The position numbers and the translations under genes were made by a program. This document shows, piece by piece, positions 34,622 through 44,897 of a stretch of 64,000 nt of DNA. Positions within the stretch are counted from its first letter, which is position 1. Each line of letters begins with the position of its first letter. Origin of the DNA: Thalassia testudinum (taxonomy: Eukaryota > Streptophyta > Magnoliopsida > Alismatales > Hydrocharitaceae); the NCBI GenBank assembly GCA_037157565.1, contig JAZHRO010000062.1:1860001-1924000 (forward strand), written 5' to 3'. The notes under the pieces are model-generated. The model was not told where the DNA came from and did no database searches. It saw only the letters and a program-made list of their open reading frames with translations.

Positions 34622-35147
34622 TTGGCTGAAGACGTAAAACTTAGCCCACATTGGAGGCAGTCCAATACCTTCTCACCCCCCTTGCTTTCTAAAGCACTAA
34701 AGCACCTAAGCACACTAGTGACTTGCACCATGACTTTCCACAACCCCATCTTCCTCACCTTCGCCTGTTCACTTCACCACGGCACGGATCTTCCTATAGA
34801 TGTACGGTTGTTGATCCTGCTAAAAGCGAGGGAAGTGTACCGTGAAGAGATTTATGCACTTCAGGAATCTCCCTTCTATGGGAGAAGTAATATGGCTAAA
34901 CAGCGTAGGGTGCAGCGTATGGGATTGTGTGTTAAGTGTGGCATGTACAACCACAACAATGATGGCATATGTTGTTGGTATAAGAAATCCTATTAGGACT
35001 GGTACACTGATCACCTACACTTCCTTAAGTATGGATTGAGTGCCACTTTCTCTTATCCTCCTACTCATCCATTTCAGAGAGCCATAGTGGAATTAGTGAA
35101 TCGATACTTTAATAGATATGGCATCACTTTCATACCACCTGGTTGAA
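34622..35147 (+). CDS. Extra ORF behind B integrase with zinc-knuckle-like motif, one stop
   Basis: I do not recognise this protein. The frame is open 34622-34996, stops at TAG (34994-34996), and goes on in frame to TGA at 35144-35146, about 174 codons in all. It holds a C-X2-C-X4-H-X5-C motif (CVKCGMYNHNNDGIC, near 34928-34972), one residue longer than the retroviral zinc knuckle. Basic residues precede it (AKQRRVQRMGL), and a conserved-looking C-terminus follows (DWYTDHLHFLKYGL, FQRAIVELVNRYF, GITFIPPG). It is bracketed by two copies of the post-integrase untranslated module (34624-34665 and 35143-35185). Gag of A and B shows no zinc knuckle, so this could supply a nucleocapsid-like function, but that is inference. 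The translational start is uncertain. Confidence 0.45.
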
Positions 35148-37034
35148 GGTGTAAAACTTAGTATTGGTTGGAAGGTAACTCAACATTGTAAATAAATAAT
35201 TAAAAAAGAAAAAAAATGAAAAAAGTGAAAAATGAAAAATGTGCATAATAAAAAAATGCAAAAACAAAAATTTGAAAAAAAAATTATTAGAAAATTTGTA
35301 CATAATAAAAAAAAAAGTTGTTTCTTTTAGGTAGTTAGGTTGATTCTCAAGATCTGAGATCAGCTTGGCGGGGATTGAAAGATAGAGTTACAAGACACTA
35401 GTGACCTTGGACTCATGTGGGAAGAGTAGCACTACGAGACTCCACTTTGAGTTTACTAGAACTTTCGGGTGTTATCAGAATCATAGGGCTTGTTAGCATT
35501 TTAGATAGATGTGGGAGGTGTAGCACTGCGATGCTCCACATTTAGGTTATGTAGCTGACCTCTTTTCTTTTGAGTTAACCTGCTTGTACTTTAGTAGGAT
35601 ACTGACTTCGAGCCTGATATGGGGATTAGTTACCTCTTGAGGATAGCGTGTAGCCCAGCGAAGCCCTATTACTTAAGATGATAGCTATTACTCGTAAACA
35701 AACTAGAGTTAGCATTACCTGAGTTATTTCTAAGGTGTATAGTTTTGCGAGACCTAATAGGGTTATATTAGGGTGCTAATCTATGTCACTATACCAAGAT
35801 TTCATCATGAGAGGAGTATCTTTGCGAGACTTCTCTTGATTTTGTTACGTGTTGAGGATCTGACATAAAAAGACTCAAATCATGGTGAATCCATGGGCCA
35901 AGTTTTCTTATAGAGGCTTTCTTTTTCTAGGTCTGTAAATAACAAAAAGCCCTAGTTTTCTTAGGTCTAATTTTGTATATGAACAAGGTTATTTAACCAT
36001 CATTTAGATTTTGTAAATAAATAAATTTTTTTGTTTTTAATATATTTTTAGTTTTGTAGGTTAGGTAAGCTGGATGGCTTACCATTACAAGTGCTTCACT
36101 ATAACAGGTCATATCTAATTAAACTACTCCCTCTCTTTTATTTTTATGCCATAGTGGACAATGTCATTTAAGTTGGGGGTGAGGAAAACCTATTTTCTCT
36201 CCCGTTATTATTTAACCTATTTTCATTTTTTGATGTGTTGTGTAAGCTGCAATTTTTAAGTTTTAGCTGAATTATTTTTCAAAAAAAAAATTATCAAAAC
36301 TTGCATGCTTTATCTTCTATTTTGCATTAAAAAAAAATGTTTGTAAAGTTTACATGCAATTAGTTGTATTTTTTCATTTGCTTTTGTTTTTGTTTTCGAA
36401 GGATGATGAAAATACTCCTTTAATTAGGAGTTGTTACCTTAGGAAGTATACTTAGGTTTAACTCAGTGGTTTTCAAGTCTTAGACTTAATTACCAAGGTA
36501 ATCAATTAAGATTTAGGATTTTGACATATATCAGGTATTTTAGTCTTGTTATTTCCTGGTAATGAGTTGAAGAGTGAAGAGTAAATAGGATTTATTTTCA
36601 ACCATCTGCTTAGAAGAGTTTGAAATTTAAGTATTCTCTTATATTCACTATTCACACTGATAAATTGTCAGCCACAAATGTTCTTAGGAGTTTGGTTTTT
36701 CAGAGTCGCAAATCTTAATTAATGTTCTCCACTTTACTTACGAGGATTTCTGAACTACTTTTGGGAAGCTCTTATTAGCCTCCTGGGAAAATGGAATAAA
36801 TGCACCTAACTTGTTGAGTGTGGTTTAGGAGAAGAATTAGGTTCTTTATATATATATATATAAAACCATTAGAAAAATTTCATAAAGTCCTCTCCTTTAC
36901 AGCATTCTTAGTGGGAGGCATTATATATATCTTACGAAAAAAAAAGAAGAAAAAAGAAGAAAAAGAAGAAAAAAGAGGAGAGCCTAATTTTAATCTTAGT
37001 CCAATACTCAATACCATTAAATAAACTTAATATA
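35148..37034 (+). other. 3' untranslated region of B
   Basis: Non-coding. It has A-rich sequence (35185-35315) and two 29-bp near-copies of a GTGGGA.G.GTAGCACT.CGA..CTCCAC unit (35417-35445 and 35511-35539), with weaker relatives near 35651, 35743 and 35816. At 36161-36186 stands the conserved GGACAATGTCATTTAAGTTGGGGGTG module. A TATATA run (36848-36862) and a purine run of A and G (36938-36980) are also present. The region ends where F begins. The conserved hairpin and PPT are not here but appear at 49809-49845, beyond F. Confidence 0.7.
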
Positions 37035-39699
37035 TGTTGATAATGCCATCATCAGTCATATCTAGCTTTATTTAGTCATATTTCATCATTAAATGCTCCT
37101 ACACAACAACCAGATAATCATAATTCATTGTAAATCCATTTTAAGAGAATACCAAGAAAACAGAGGTAAAACTGTAGTTTTAACTACATATCTCAATTGC
37201 AGAACAATCACGGGTTTTCTCAGAGGTTAAATAAAGGTCAAATGATCTTAATGGTCTAACAAGTAGATTTGTGTAGATAGAAATGAGTTTCGCGTGTTTC
37301 GAGAATTAAATGACATTTGAAATCCTAAAAACAGACACACTTAATCTATTGAGGTTTTGCTCATAATAAAATTCACCAAAATCATCTAAAATTTATAGAT
37401 TTGGTACCTTCAATTTGATCATCAGAATCCATTTTGACCTAAAATTGAGTCTCAGACAGAAAATTACCCTAATTTGGATTTTTTTATAAATTACCTAAGC
37501 AAACGTGGTTAAAACCTAAATCGGACTTTACTATCAGATTCCTTGGGTTCAAATTAGGTTTGTACCAAAATTTAGTCCCACTCAGAGATCATCTTGACCA
37601 AGTTTGTATTTCAGTCCAGTCTGATTCTTTCTCTCACACCCGTACCCCGAGCTTTTGAAAGTATTTGCATTTACCCCCCTAAATTCATCTCCTTCTTCAC
37701 AAATAGGTCCCCGTTGCTTGTAGTTTCCTAAATCCTACTCTAGCGACCTTCAAATAGGAAGATCTCCCTGATTTCTTGCTCAATCCCTTTCAAGATTGGA
37801 AGGGAGATTCTTAAGAAGATCTACAATTTGAGCCATACATTGGGCCTTGATTCACACTAGAATCTTCTTGTGAATCCTTCAAAGAGTTGGGTTTCCAACT
37901 CCAGTGAGCCTTCCAAGCTTGGAAGCTTGCTTTCCAAGCCCCAATCGACCTCTACTACCTATAGAAGGAACCCCAGGGCCTTCCTGTCCTCTCCAAGCTT
38001 GATTTTGGCCGGATCTAACCTCATTTCCTCCATCCTATTTTGGCCGAAAAGCTCCTCAAGCTTCGACGATTCCCTCTACCTATCCTCGTTGTCTGCTAGC
38101 AATACCGATGGTAGATCCTCTTTCCTCGTCTTCCTCTGCATCGTGTAATACCAGCTGGCATCTCTTTCTCTCTCCGTCAACGTCGCTGTTACCACCCACC
38201 GAAGCTTCTTCCCCGACGTCGACATACCACTAGCACGGTCGTTCTCCCCCCTTCATCCATTAGATTAGGGCTAGTTTAGCTTCTTTAGATCCTTAGGTTA
38301 GTTTCCTACCCAAAAATCTCAAAAAGAACCCCTCAACGCTGTCAATCACCCCCGTCTTCCCCATCTTCGGCCACTCCTCTGGCGAGGCGTCTCCGCTGCT
38401 ACTCCCCTCCATCCATCTCGCCAACCACCTCATAAGCTTCACCATGACTCACCCATCAAAACCCCTCCTATTTTGCTCCACCACTCACCAAACACTCTCC
38501 CAAACAACCCACGTTCTTCTATCCAGTTCCGTCACTGACCACCCTCTACACGCCACCATCCTCCACAAGACCATCACCTTCGCCATGTTACGGAGAAGCT
38601 AAGAAACCATTTAATTGGGGCCTTCGAGCTTGTATTCATGTTCCAGGTCTTCGTTGAATCGCCACCGCTTCCACCACCATCCTTGACCATGACTGAGCTC
38701 CTCCAATGTCGAGACAACCTAATGCTACTCTCAATCGACGCGGCTACGTCCTAGGATCTGCTCTAGGTCTTGGATTAAAGACCCTAAGCTGTAGCTACTA
38801 CCAATTGAAGAAGACTTTTAGCTGCTATATTCGCGCAAAGAGGTTTCGTGGGATAGTCCAACATCGGGCGTGGAAGAACACCAGATAGCGCTTAAATTGG
38901 AAAAGTGTCTATGGCTTATCACCTCAACACGTGGGGGGTGAGGTCCCTCGCTACCCTCATATGCCTCACCTGTGACACCACCACGCGGGCCTGGCTCCGA
39001 CCCGTATACCCGCCTACGCCTGCGCACACCTTAGCTGCTACCTCATTGCAGGTAGCCCTGGTCTCAGGTGCGTTCTGACTCGTATTCCTGACTACCCGGT
39101 TATCCTTGAGAGATGGAAGAGAAGAAACAGGAGAGAGAGTGCGGGGTTAAGGGGGGGTTTTTCTCTGTTGTGTATTGGCCAACACTTAGCCAAAAATCGA
39201 AGCCTTCCCTTCTGTGCATAAAGGAAAAAAGAAGAAAGAGGAGAACTGTAGAAGAAGAAGAAGAGCAGAGCAACAGAAGAGAAGGCAAGGAAGAAGAAGA
39301 GTAGAAAAAAAAGAGAAAAGGAGGAGCACTGTAGCAACGTCTCTTAAGATGTCTGATTGCAAAATCAAATGTCTGATTATCAGCTCCTTCATATTAATTG
39401 TATTGAGTAATTGTTCTATATGTTAGACTTATAATTGGTGATCCAAATTACCATTATTTTGTCTAGATTACTTTTTACTCTTCATATACTCATGCCATAC
39501 ATTGCATATTAGATTTTGAATAATTAATTATTCTCATTTACATTATATATTGAGATTAGCGTGTAGATGCAATATTTGCTCCTAGTGAACGTCCTCGGAC
39601 ATTCGAGTTATAAATTTTATTAGTTGTTTGAGCTATTTTTGAGGAATTATTATTACAACGAATGCATCTTTTAAAACCTCAATCTAACCCTTACAAACA
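37035..39699 (+). mobile_element. 5' LTR of F (D4)
   Basis: It starts TGTTGATAATGCCATCATC and ends ATCTAACCCTTACAAACA. It is about 2665 bp and directly followed by the primer-binding site. It is very close to D5, notably at 38245-38600 against 47800-48150. The CT-rich block with a 92-codon ORF (37870-38148), the promoter pair (38856-38897), a GA-rich tract (39105-39330) and the end block near 39571 lie in family order. Confidence 0.92.
38856..38897 (+). promoter_or_regulatory. USE-like element plus TATA-like box in D4
   Basis: GTCCAACATCG at 38856-38866 matches the USE at 10 of 11. CTTAAAT at 38891-38897 follows after 24 bases. Confidence 0.5.
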
Positions 39700-39702
39700 T
39701 TT

Positions 39703-39721
39703 TGGCGCCATTGCTGAGTAG
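39703..39721 (+). other. Primer-binding site of F (tRNA-Asp type)
   Basis: TGGCGCCATTGCTGAGTAG starts four bases after the 5' LTR. It shares TGGCGCC.TTGC with the A site and with the tRNA-Asp complement used by Athila. The later bases have drifted. Confidence 0.85.
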
Positions 39722-40978
39722 CAACGTGTAATTCACCACTATTCTCTTGGTATATTTTAATTATATTTGAGAACTAACTTACCCTGTTTAATTTCTTATG
39801 ATTTTCTAAGGTACTTCACGAGGAGATCTTCCGTGCAAAACAGCCATGCTAAGGCAGGTAACTTTTCTATTCTTCCCTAATCAACCTCTTAATCTTAGGA
39901 AGACAAAAAGGAAATAATCAATTAGGAATCACATGCCTTATTTTTCATAGTAACTATCATTTAAAAGACAACTTTCCTGATTTGCGAATTTTTTTTTCAA
40001 ATCTGATTGAAGATTGAGACGATTTTGTTTAGAATCCATACCCCAAATTTCCTATGCCTATTAGGGATCATGCTTAATTTCTGATCATCTTGGACTACTC
40101 ACCTTCTTATTTGAGTCCAAGGTGTACATGCTGAGATCAAATTGGATGCAGAATAGAGCCAATTAGGGTTTGACATTAGGGTTTGGAGTGCTAGTACACA
40201 TTTTTGCCTGAATTAAAGGAAAGTTATCCTCCCACATTTATGTGCTACCCAAGCACTTGATTGAAAAGATTTAATCAGAAAAATCCTAAAATCAGGCTTT
40301 AATTTCACTTGAATCTTAAAATCTTGGACCTAATAACCTGGGAGTAAAATCAGGGTGATTTCTAGGTCTTGACCTAGATCTCATTCTACCATCTTTAGGA
40401 CAAGTCAGATGAAGTTGGTCTACATTGTAGGCCAACCAACCTCCAAATTAGGTCACAAGTTGAATTAACTTCTAATCAAGTGAAACTCAAGGTACAAATT
40501 AGGACAAAATTGGTAGACTTAAGGTCTTAAGTTCATACGTTCCAGTCTAAGTGGAACCTCAGTGACAAGGAAGGTCGGGTGGGGGAAACCCTGTAACCTG
40601 TGGGGACGTTCTACCATGTAGGGGTCTTTGCGAGGCTCTCCCTTCTTGGCTGCACAGGTAATTCACGGGTGTGAGAATTTCTGATTCAGAGGTACCATTC
40701 ACCTCGAAATTGCCTTAGTCATCCAAAAATCTTTGGGAACCTTGATTGGGTCAAAATTCACATCTAGTCCCTCATCCCTTCTATTTAGAACACATACACA
40801 GGAAGGCTATTAGGTTTTTAACCTAAGAGGCCTCATTTGATCTTCTTGGGGATTTCTAAATCTGATATGATCAGCTTCAAATCTAATATGAGTTTGGTTC
40901 TACATCTTGATTCCACCACTTAATTCAAAAATGTAGCCTAGCTATATAGAAAGACTGTTTAGAAAACCTAAGTCCCAA
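39722..40978 (+). other. Leader of F
   Basis: About 1.25 kb of AT-rich sequence without a long ORF. Around 40560-40660 there is a stretch with GTGGGG..ACC words and CTTTGCGAGGCTCTC that recalls the repeat units in the B 3' region (CTTTGCGAGACTTCTC at about 35821). Nothing else is recognised. Confidence 0.6.
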
Positions 40979-42460
40979 ATGGGCATGAAAGAAAAGATAA
41001 TTAAGAATGCCTATAGACACAATGATGAATATTGTAAAAGGGACATTCAGGATAGATTCAAGAAATCAATGAACCACATTTTGAATCACATGGAGATGGT
41101 ATGGATACAACTAAATCACGGTTCAACTCGGGATGATCTCTTAGCAGAACACATGGAATTGGTGAAATTACACAACAATGATTGTCTGCAATATTGGTCA
41201 AATCCTTCAGTCCCGGAAGAACTCCATAATTTTTTGAAAGAACGATGAAAATTGTTGAATGGGTTATATAGAACCATCGATCAAAAATACCTGTCAGCAG
41301 TTAAGACGACATTTTGGAGTAATTCCAGTAATCCATGTAATTTCCTGAATCTCGGGTTCAATGATAATAGTTGTTGTGGATCCCCAGCCCAAATGAATTC
41401 AGATTCAAATTTCATAGCAATTGACATTCCTGATCTTGAGACAGGTTGGGAAGATCCAATTGCAGGTGTTCTCGATTTCAAGCCAGCCCTAGAGATACAA
41501 GAACCTAATTTGCCTAGTTTTGAATTCCCAGACACCTGTAATGATGAGCTTAAAACAAAACTCCTCGAGAATGTAAATCCCAAGCCTTATCTTGTTAAGG
41601 TAATTCGTGAGGATCATTCTGACATCCTTATAGAGCCCAACCTAGATTCTAGTGATCTAACCCACATCCTTAACCTAGAATCTGGATTTGAGCCTTATCG
41701 GGATGATTATGAGGCCCCTTGTGATACGAGTCAGATTTTGAATCTAGAATATGATTCAAGGCCCATATTTGATAAGTACACGTCTTCAGACTCCTCAGAA
41801 ACACAAATTGATTTTTCAGAAGTCATGCCAATCTACGATACAAAAACTGAGGAGCTGGAAGAGTTGGGATTCGATTGGGTCTTCTCTACAAGCCAAGAAC
41901 CCGAGCCCATGCCTAATAGGGACACCTTTTTGAGCTCGAAATCTGAAAATAGGTTAGATCTAAGTCAGGTTGCTTCTCCACATCTTCATTTACTCTATGG
42001 TGGAACCTTTGATCCCGAATCAGATTTAGAACATAATTCTTGCAAGTTCTCTAACGATTTCGAATCTTACCCTGATTTTGGAGAATTGTTGTTTCCTAAC
42101 GGCTACAAGCCAATCTACGACGTCAGCATACATGATCCATTCTTCGACTCTGACTTTGAGGTCTTTGATCCTGAGATCACTAATTCAAAATCAGGTTCCA
42201 TTGAGATGGAATTATTTCTTTTTGATCCTCAGGAATCAGAAATAGTAATTGTCGAGAGTGTCTACAATCCAGAGTTCGAATCTTTTCTTGACTCAGATTT
42301 CCTTGATCCTATAAACACTTATCAGGCATTTACATTTGATTTTGATGGCCATTATGAGGACTCTCTAGATGAACCTACCTTGGAATCCTTCTTAGAGGAG
42401 CCCTCACATACAGTTATTCTTGAAGCCACCTCTTTTATGGTACATACAGAGCCCGCTTAG
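40979..42460 (+). CDS. Acidic protein ORF of F, function unknown (one internal TGA)
   Basis: Two open frames, 40979-41248 (89 aa) and 41252-42460 (402 aa), are one frame separated only by TGA (41246-41248). The first part is basic and helical (MKEKIIKNAYRHNDEY, QDRFKKSMNHILNHMEMVW, LLAEHMELVKLHNND). The second is strongly acidic, about 83 Asp+Glu in 402 by hand count. It carries loose repeats with P-I-Y/F-D (residues 149, 171-174, 193-196, 287-290) and ILNLE (139-143, 162-166). After TAG the frame stays protein-like, with further stops, to about 42916. There are no gag, RT or zinc motifs. It occupies the place of gag-pol and has relatives in E. Whether it packages RNA or is a captured sequence is open. 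It is strikingly open compared with its decayed surroundings. Confidence 0.6.
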
Positions 42461-42916
42461 ATCCAAACCCAACCCTAACCTGCAACCAAACTCAATTTCT
42501 ACTCTGATTCTCCTCTCAATGAGCCAGTTGCATATGATTCTCCTCCACATTCCAATCAGGTTTCGGACATCGATTAGACTACAAATCATGCCCCATCCTT
42601 CTCTGATCACTCCCATAGGGATCTCACATACTCCATTGATTCATTCTCTTTTGAAGATCCCTACTCTAACCAGGCTTATCTGACTTAGCCAAACCTTAAT
42701 TTTTCACTTCCATATCATTCCGAGCTTCACAGTATTTGGTGGGCATGCATCTCTTGATCCACATCTCTGAACCTGCCAGATTGATTAGGTTTGGGCTACA
42801 TCATCAGCTTACTAATCTGAACAAGCACCTGGTTGGACCAACTAGGCTATTGATTAAGGCACTTCTACAAAACTCATCTGATTTGACCACTCCTCCATAC
42901 CATTTTCTGCTTGGCT
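42461..42916 (+). pseudogene. Decayed C-terminal extension of the F ORF
   Basis: The frame of the acidic ORF continues with LNFYSDSPLNEPVAYDSPP, HRDLTYSIDSFSFEDPYSNQAY and more, broken by several TAG, TAA and TGA codons that fit C-to-T or G-to-A change. In another frame FGLHHQLTNL (near 42790) parallels FGLGIHHQLI at the end of the E ORF, so the ancestral protein probably extended to here. The conserved untranslated module begins at 42915. Confidence 0.55.
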
Positions 42917-44491
42917 GAAGGCATTGAATTCAGCGCTTAACGGGAGGCAACACATCATTCCAAAAACCTAAGATCATTCTGATTATCTTTTTGTGCTTCA
43001 CGTCTATTGCACTCTGAGTTCAGTTTTAGAATAGTCAACTCCACCTTTGGTACTCGTACCAGAGTTTGAAATCATCCGAAATAGTCATCTTGACCCATTC
43101 GCCCACCCGTTTTCCTATTCTAATACCTGAACCCTAACTGTTTCATACCCTCCGTTTACAATGAGGACATTTCAAAACTTATACATGGGGGTGTGTTAAA
43201 TTGCAAATATATAAAAATTCAAAGTTCTGAAGGGTTCTCTCAAAAAAATACATATTTCAAAAAATAAAAAAAAAGAAATTTTGAAAAAAAAATGGGAGAA
43301 GGTAGGAAATTTTGAAAAATTGAATGCATATCATTCTTGAGGAGGAAGAGAGAAGGTGATTTAAACGTAAAAAAGGAGCAACAATTGAAATAAAAAGAGT
43401 TAGTCATTAGTAAAAGATTATGGAATCTATTTAAGTTCTAGACCAAATTAGAAGAAAAAAATAAAGGTCAAAAAGTACTATAGAAATACTTAGATTAATG
43501 TGAGTGCTGATCTTAGGCCTCTTGGGCTTGTTTTAGGCTTAAAAATTCAAGTATCCGTTAAGATCTGGATAGTACTCAAGAGGTTGAGGAAAATGCAAAG
43601 CTTAAGTATTAGGTTTAATGCTTAGGGATTATTCGATCTCGTTAACTGACCTCTGGTTTACGAGATTTGGTAATCTAAGCACCCTAATCCACACATAGTC
43701 TGGTTTAGTGCGCTTAATTACCAAAATCACATAAATGCGTTAATTCTGTTATGAAAAAGCTACCTAGATTAGGAGTGGCTTATCAACACAAGTTGATTTG
43801 GACGAGTTCTCGGTGCAGAGAAGCAGGAAATTCCCCTCGAAGATGCGTAATAACATATCGTCTCCTTGGGGTTTGTCTCCTAGGATATTTAAATATCCTA
43901 CCGAGGGCACATAAGCACCTTGTGCTGATTCAGGTGTCATGGGCGGGATTATCTTGAAATGTCGATTTCCAGGGCTTGAATTTAACTACAGAACGTCATG
44001 GGCGGCACTATCTCGAAGTGTTGAAAGCCAGGGTTCTGGCGGATGCCATGGGGGTGGCTATCTCGAAGCATCAAAAGCTAGGGACCCTGCGATGATTGAT
44101 GATGGGAGCTAGGAATTTGATACAGATCGTATTGTAAAGCTAATCCGAGGCTAAAAATAAAGAAGAAAAAGAGAGAAAACTCTCCAACAATATAAAAAAA
44201 TTCTTCTATCTCTCTCTTACAAAAACGCACTGCAAACTGAACCTAGACTAACCATATTTTAAGCACGGGTGCATTAACCATGGAGTTCAACGAACCTTAG
44301 GTTAGTTCTTGCGAGCCTTAGAAACCTTCGCGGCAAACTGAGGCTAAAGTTGGTCAGGTCTGGATCTTGGTTGGTACTTGAGTACCTCTAGGCCTATTGT
44401 TAGCATTCTGACCTAATCTACAAAAGAAAGAACACATTAGAAATCTGAGCATAAAAAGGCATCGTCTAGAATTTGAGTTAATTCCGTGAGA
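42917..44491 (+). other. 3' untranslated region of F
   Basis: Non-coding. It begins with the module GGCATTGAATTCAGCGC..GGGAGGCAACACA (about 42920-42953). Next is the AATGAGGACATTTCAAAACTT..GGGGGTG module (43158-43194), then A-rich DNA and three tandem relatives of a roughly 55-bp unit (43936-44095). Both modules recur in A, B and E. The ORF at 43751-43957 overlaps the repeats and has no support. Confidence 0.75.
43936..44095. repeat. Three imperfect tandem units in the F 3' region
   Basis: Units start at 43936, 43995 and 44045, each with RCCATGGG..GG..TATCTCGAAG (first unit TCTTGAAA) and ending in a CAGGG or TAGGG word. Confidence 0.75.
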
Positions 44492-44525
44492 TTTTGCTAA
44501 CTAGCAAAAGTTAGGCATGGAGGTA
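44492..44525 (+). other. Pre-PPT hairpin and polypurine tract of F
   Basis: The stem TTTTGCT and its complement AGCAAAA (44492-44509, loop AACT) is followed by the purine tract AGGCATGGAGGTA, which abuts D5. The arrangement is the same as in A and before H. Confidence 0.75.
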
Positions 44526-44897
44526 TGATGATAACATCATCATTAGTCATATCTAGCTTTATTTAGTCATATTCCATCATTAAATGCTCCTACATAATAG
44601 CCAAAGAACTATAATTCACTGCAAATCTATTCTGAGAGAATAATAAAAAAACAAGAGTAAAACTGCAAACTTAATAGCATATCTCAATTGCCGTATAATT
44701 ACGAGTTTTCTCAACGGTTAAATAAAGGTTAAATGGTCTAACAAGTAGGTCCATGCAGACAGAAATGGGTTTTCGTGTATTTCGAGAATTAAGTGACATC
44801 TGAAATCCTAAAAACAGATTCGCTTAATCTACTGAGCTTCTGGTTAAGATAAAATTCACCCAAATCTTCTAAAATTTGTATAAAAATATTATCTAGG

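Larger units (their letters stand above)
6771..37034 (+). mobile_element. Element B: Athila-type Ty3/gypsy body, heavily interrupted
   Basis: Plus-strand gag, protease, RT, RNase H and integrase occur in that order, as in Ty3/gypsy. The lineage call rests on RPLREFY and CGGNF in gag, DLGASINLLP in protease, the short linker, and an integrase ending in a VNGQWLK-type tail without a chromodomain. B is cut by C (7395-22611, which includes A), D2 (23154-28426, which includes D3) and I (29132-30878). Coding frames resume at the matching codon after each insertion. The frame is also broken by stops and frameshifts, so B makes no functional polyprotein. The 3' end probably continues at 49274-51823 beyond element F. 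The 5' LTR is not found. Confidence 0.85.

Noticed and set aside
35417..35539. Repeated short units as a CRISPR-like array
   Set aside because: Only two good units with irregular spacing, in a plant retrotransposon untranslated region.
39703..39721. TGGCGCC sequences as parts of tRNA genes
   Set aside because: They are single-stranded primer sites next to LTR ends. No cloverleaf can be drawn around them.
40979..42460. The acidic ORF of F as an envelope-like gene
   Set aside because: No signal peptide, membrane segment or envelope-like layout is seen, and it replaces gag-pol rather than following it.
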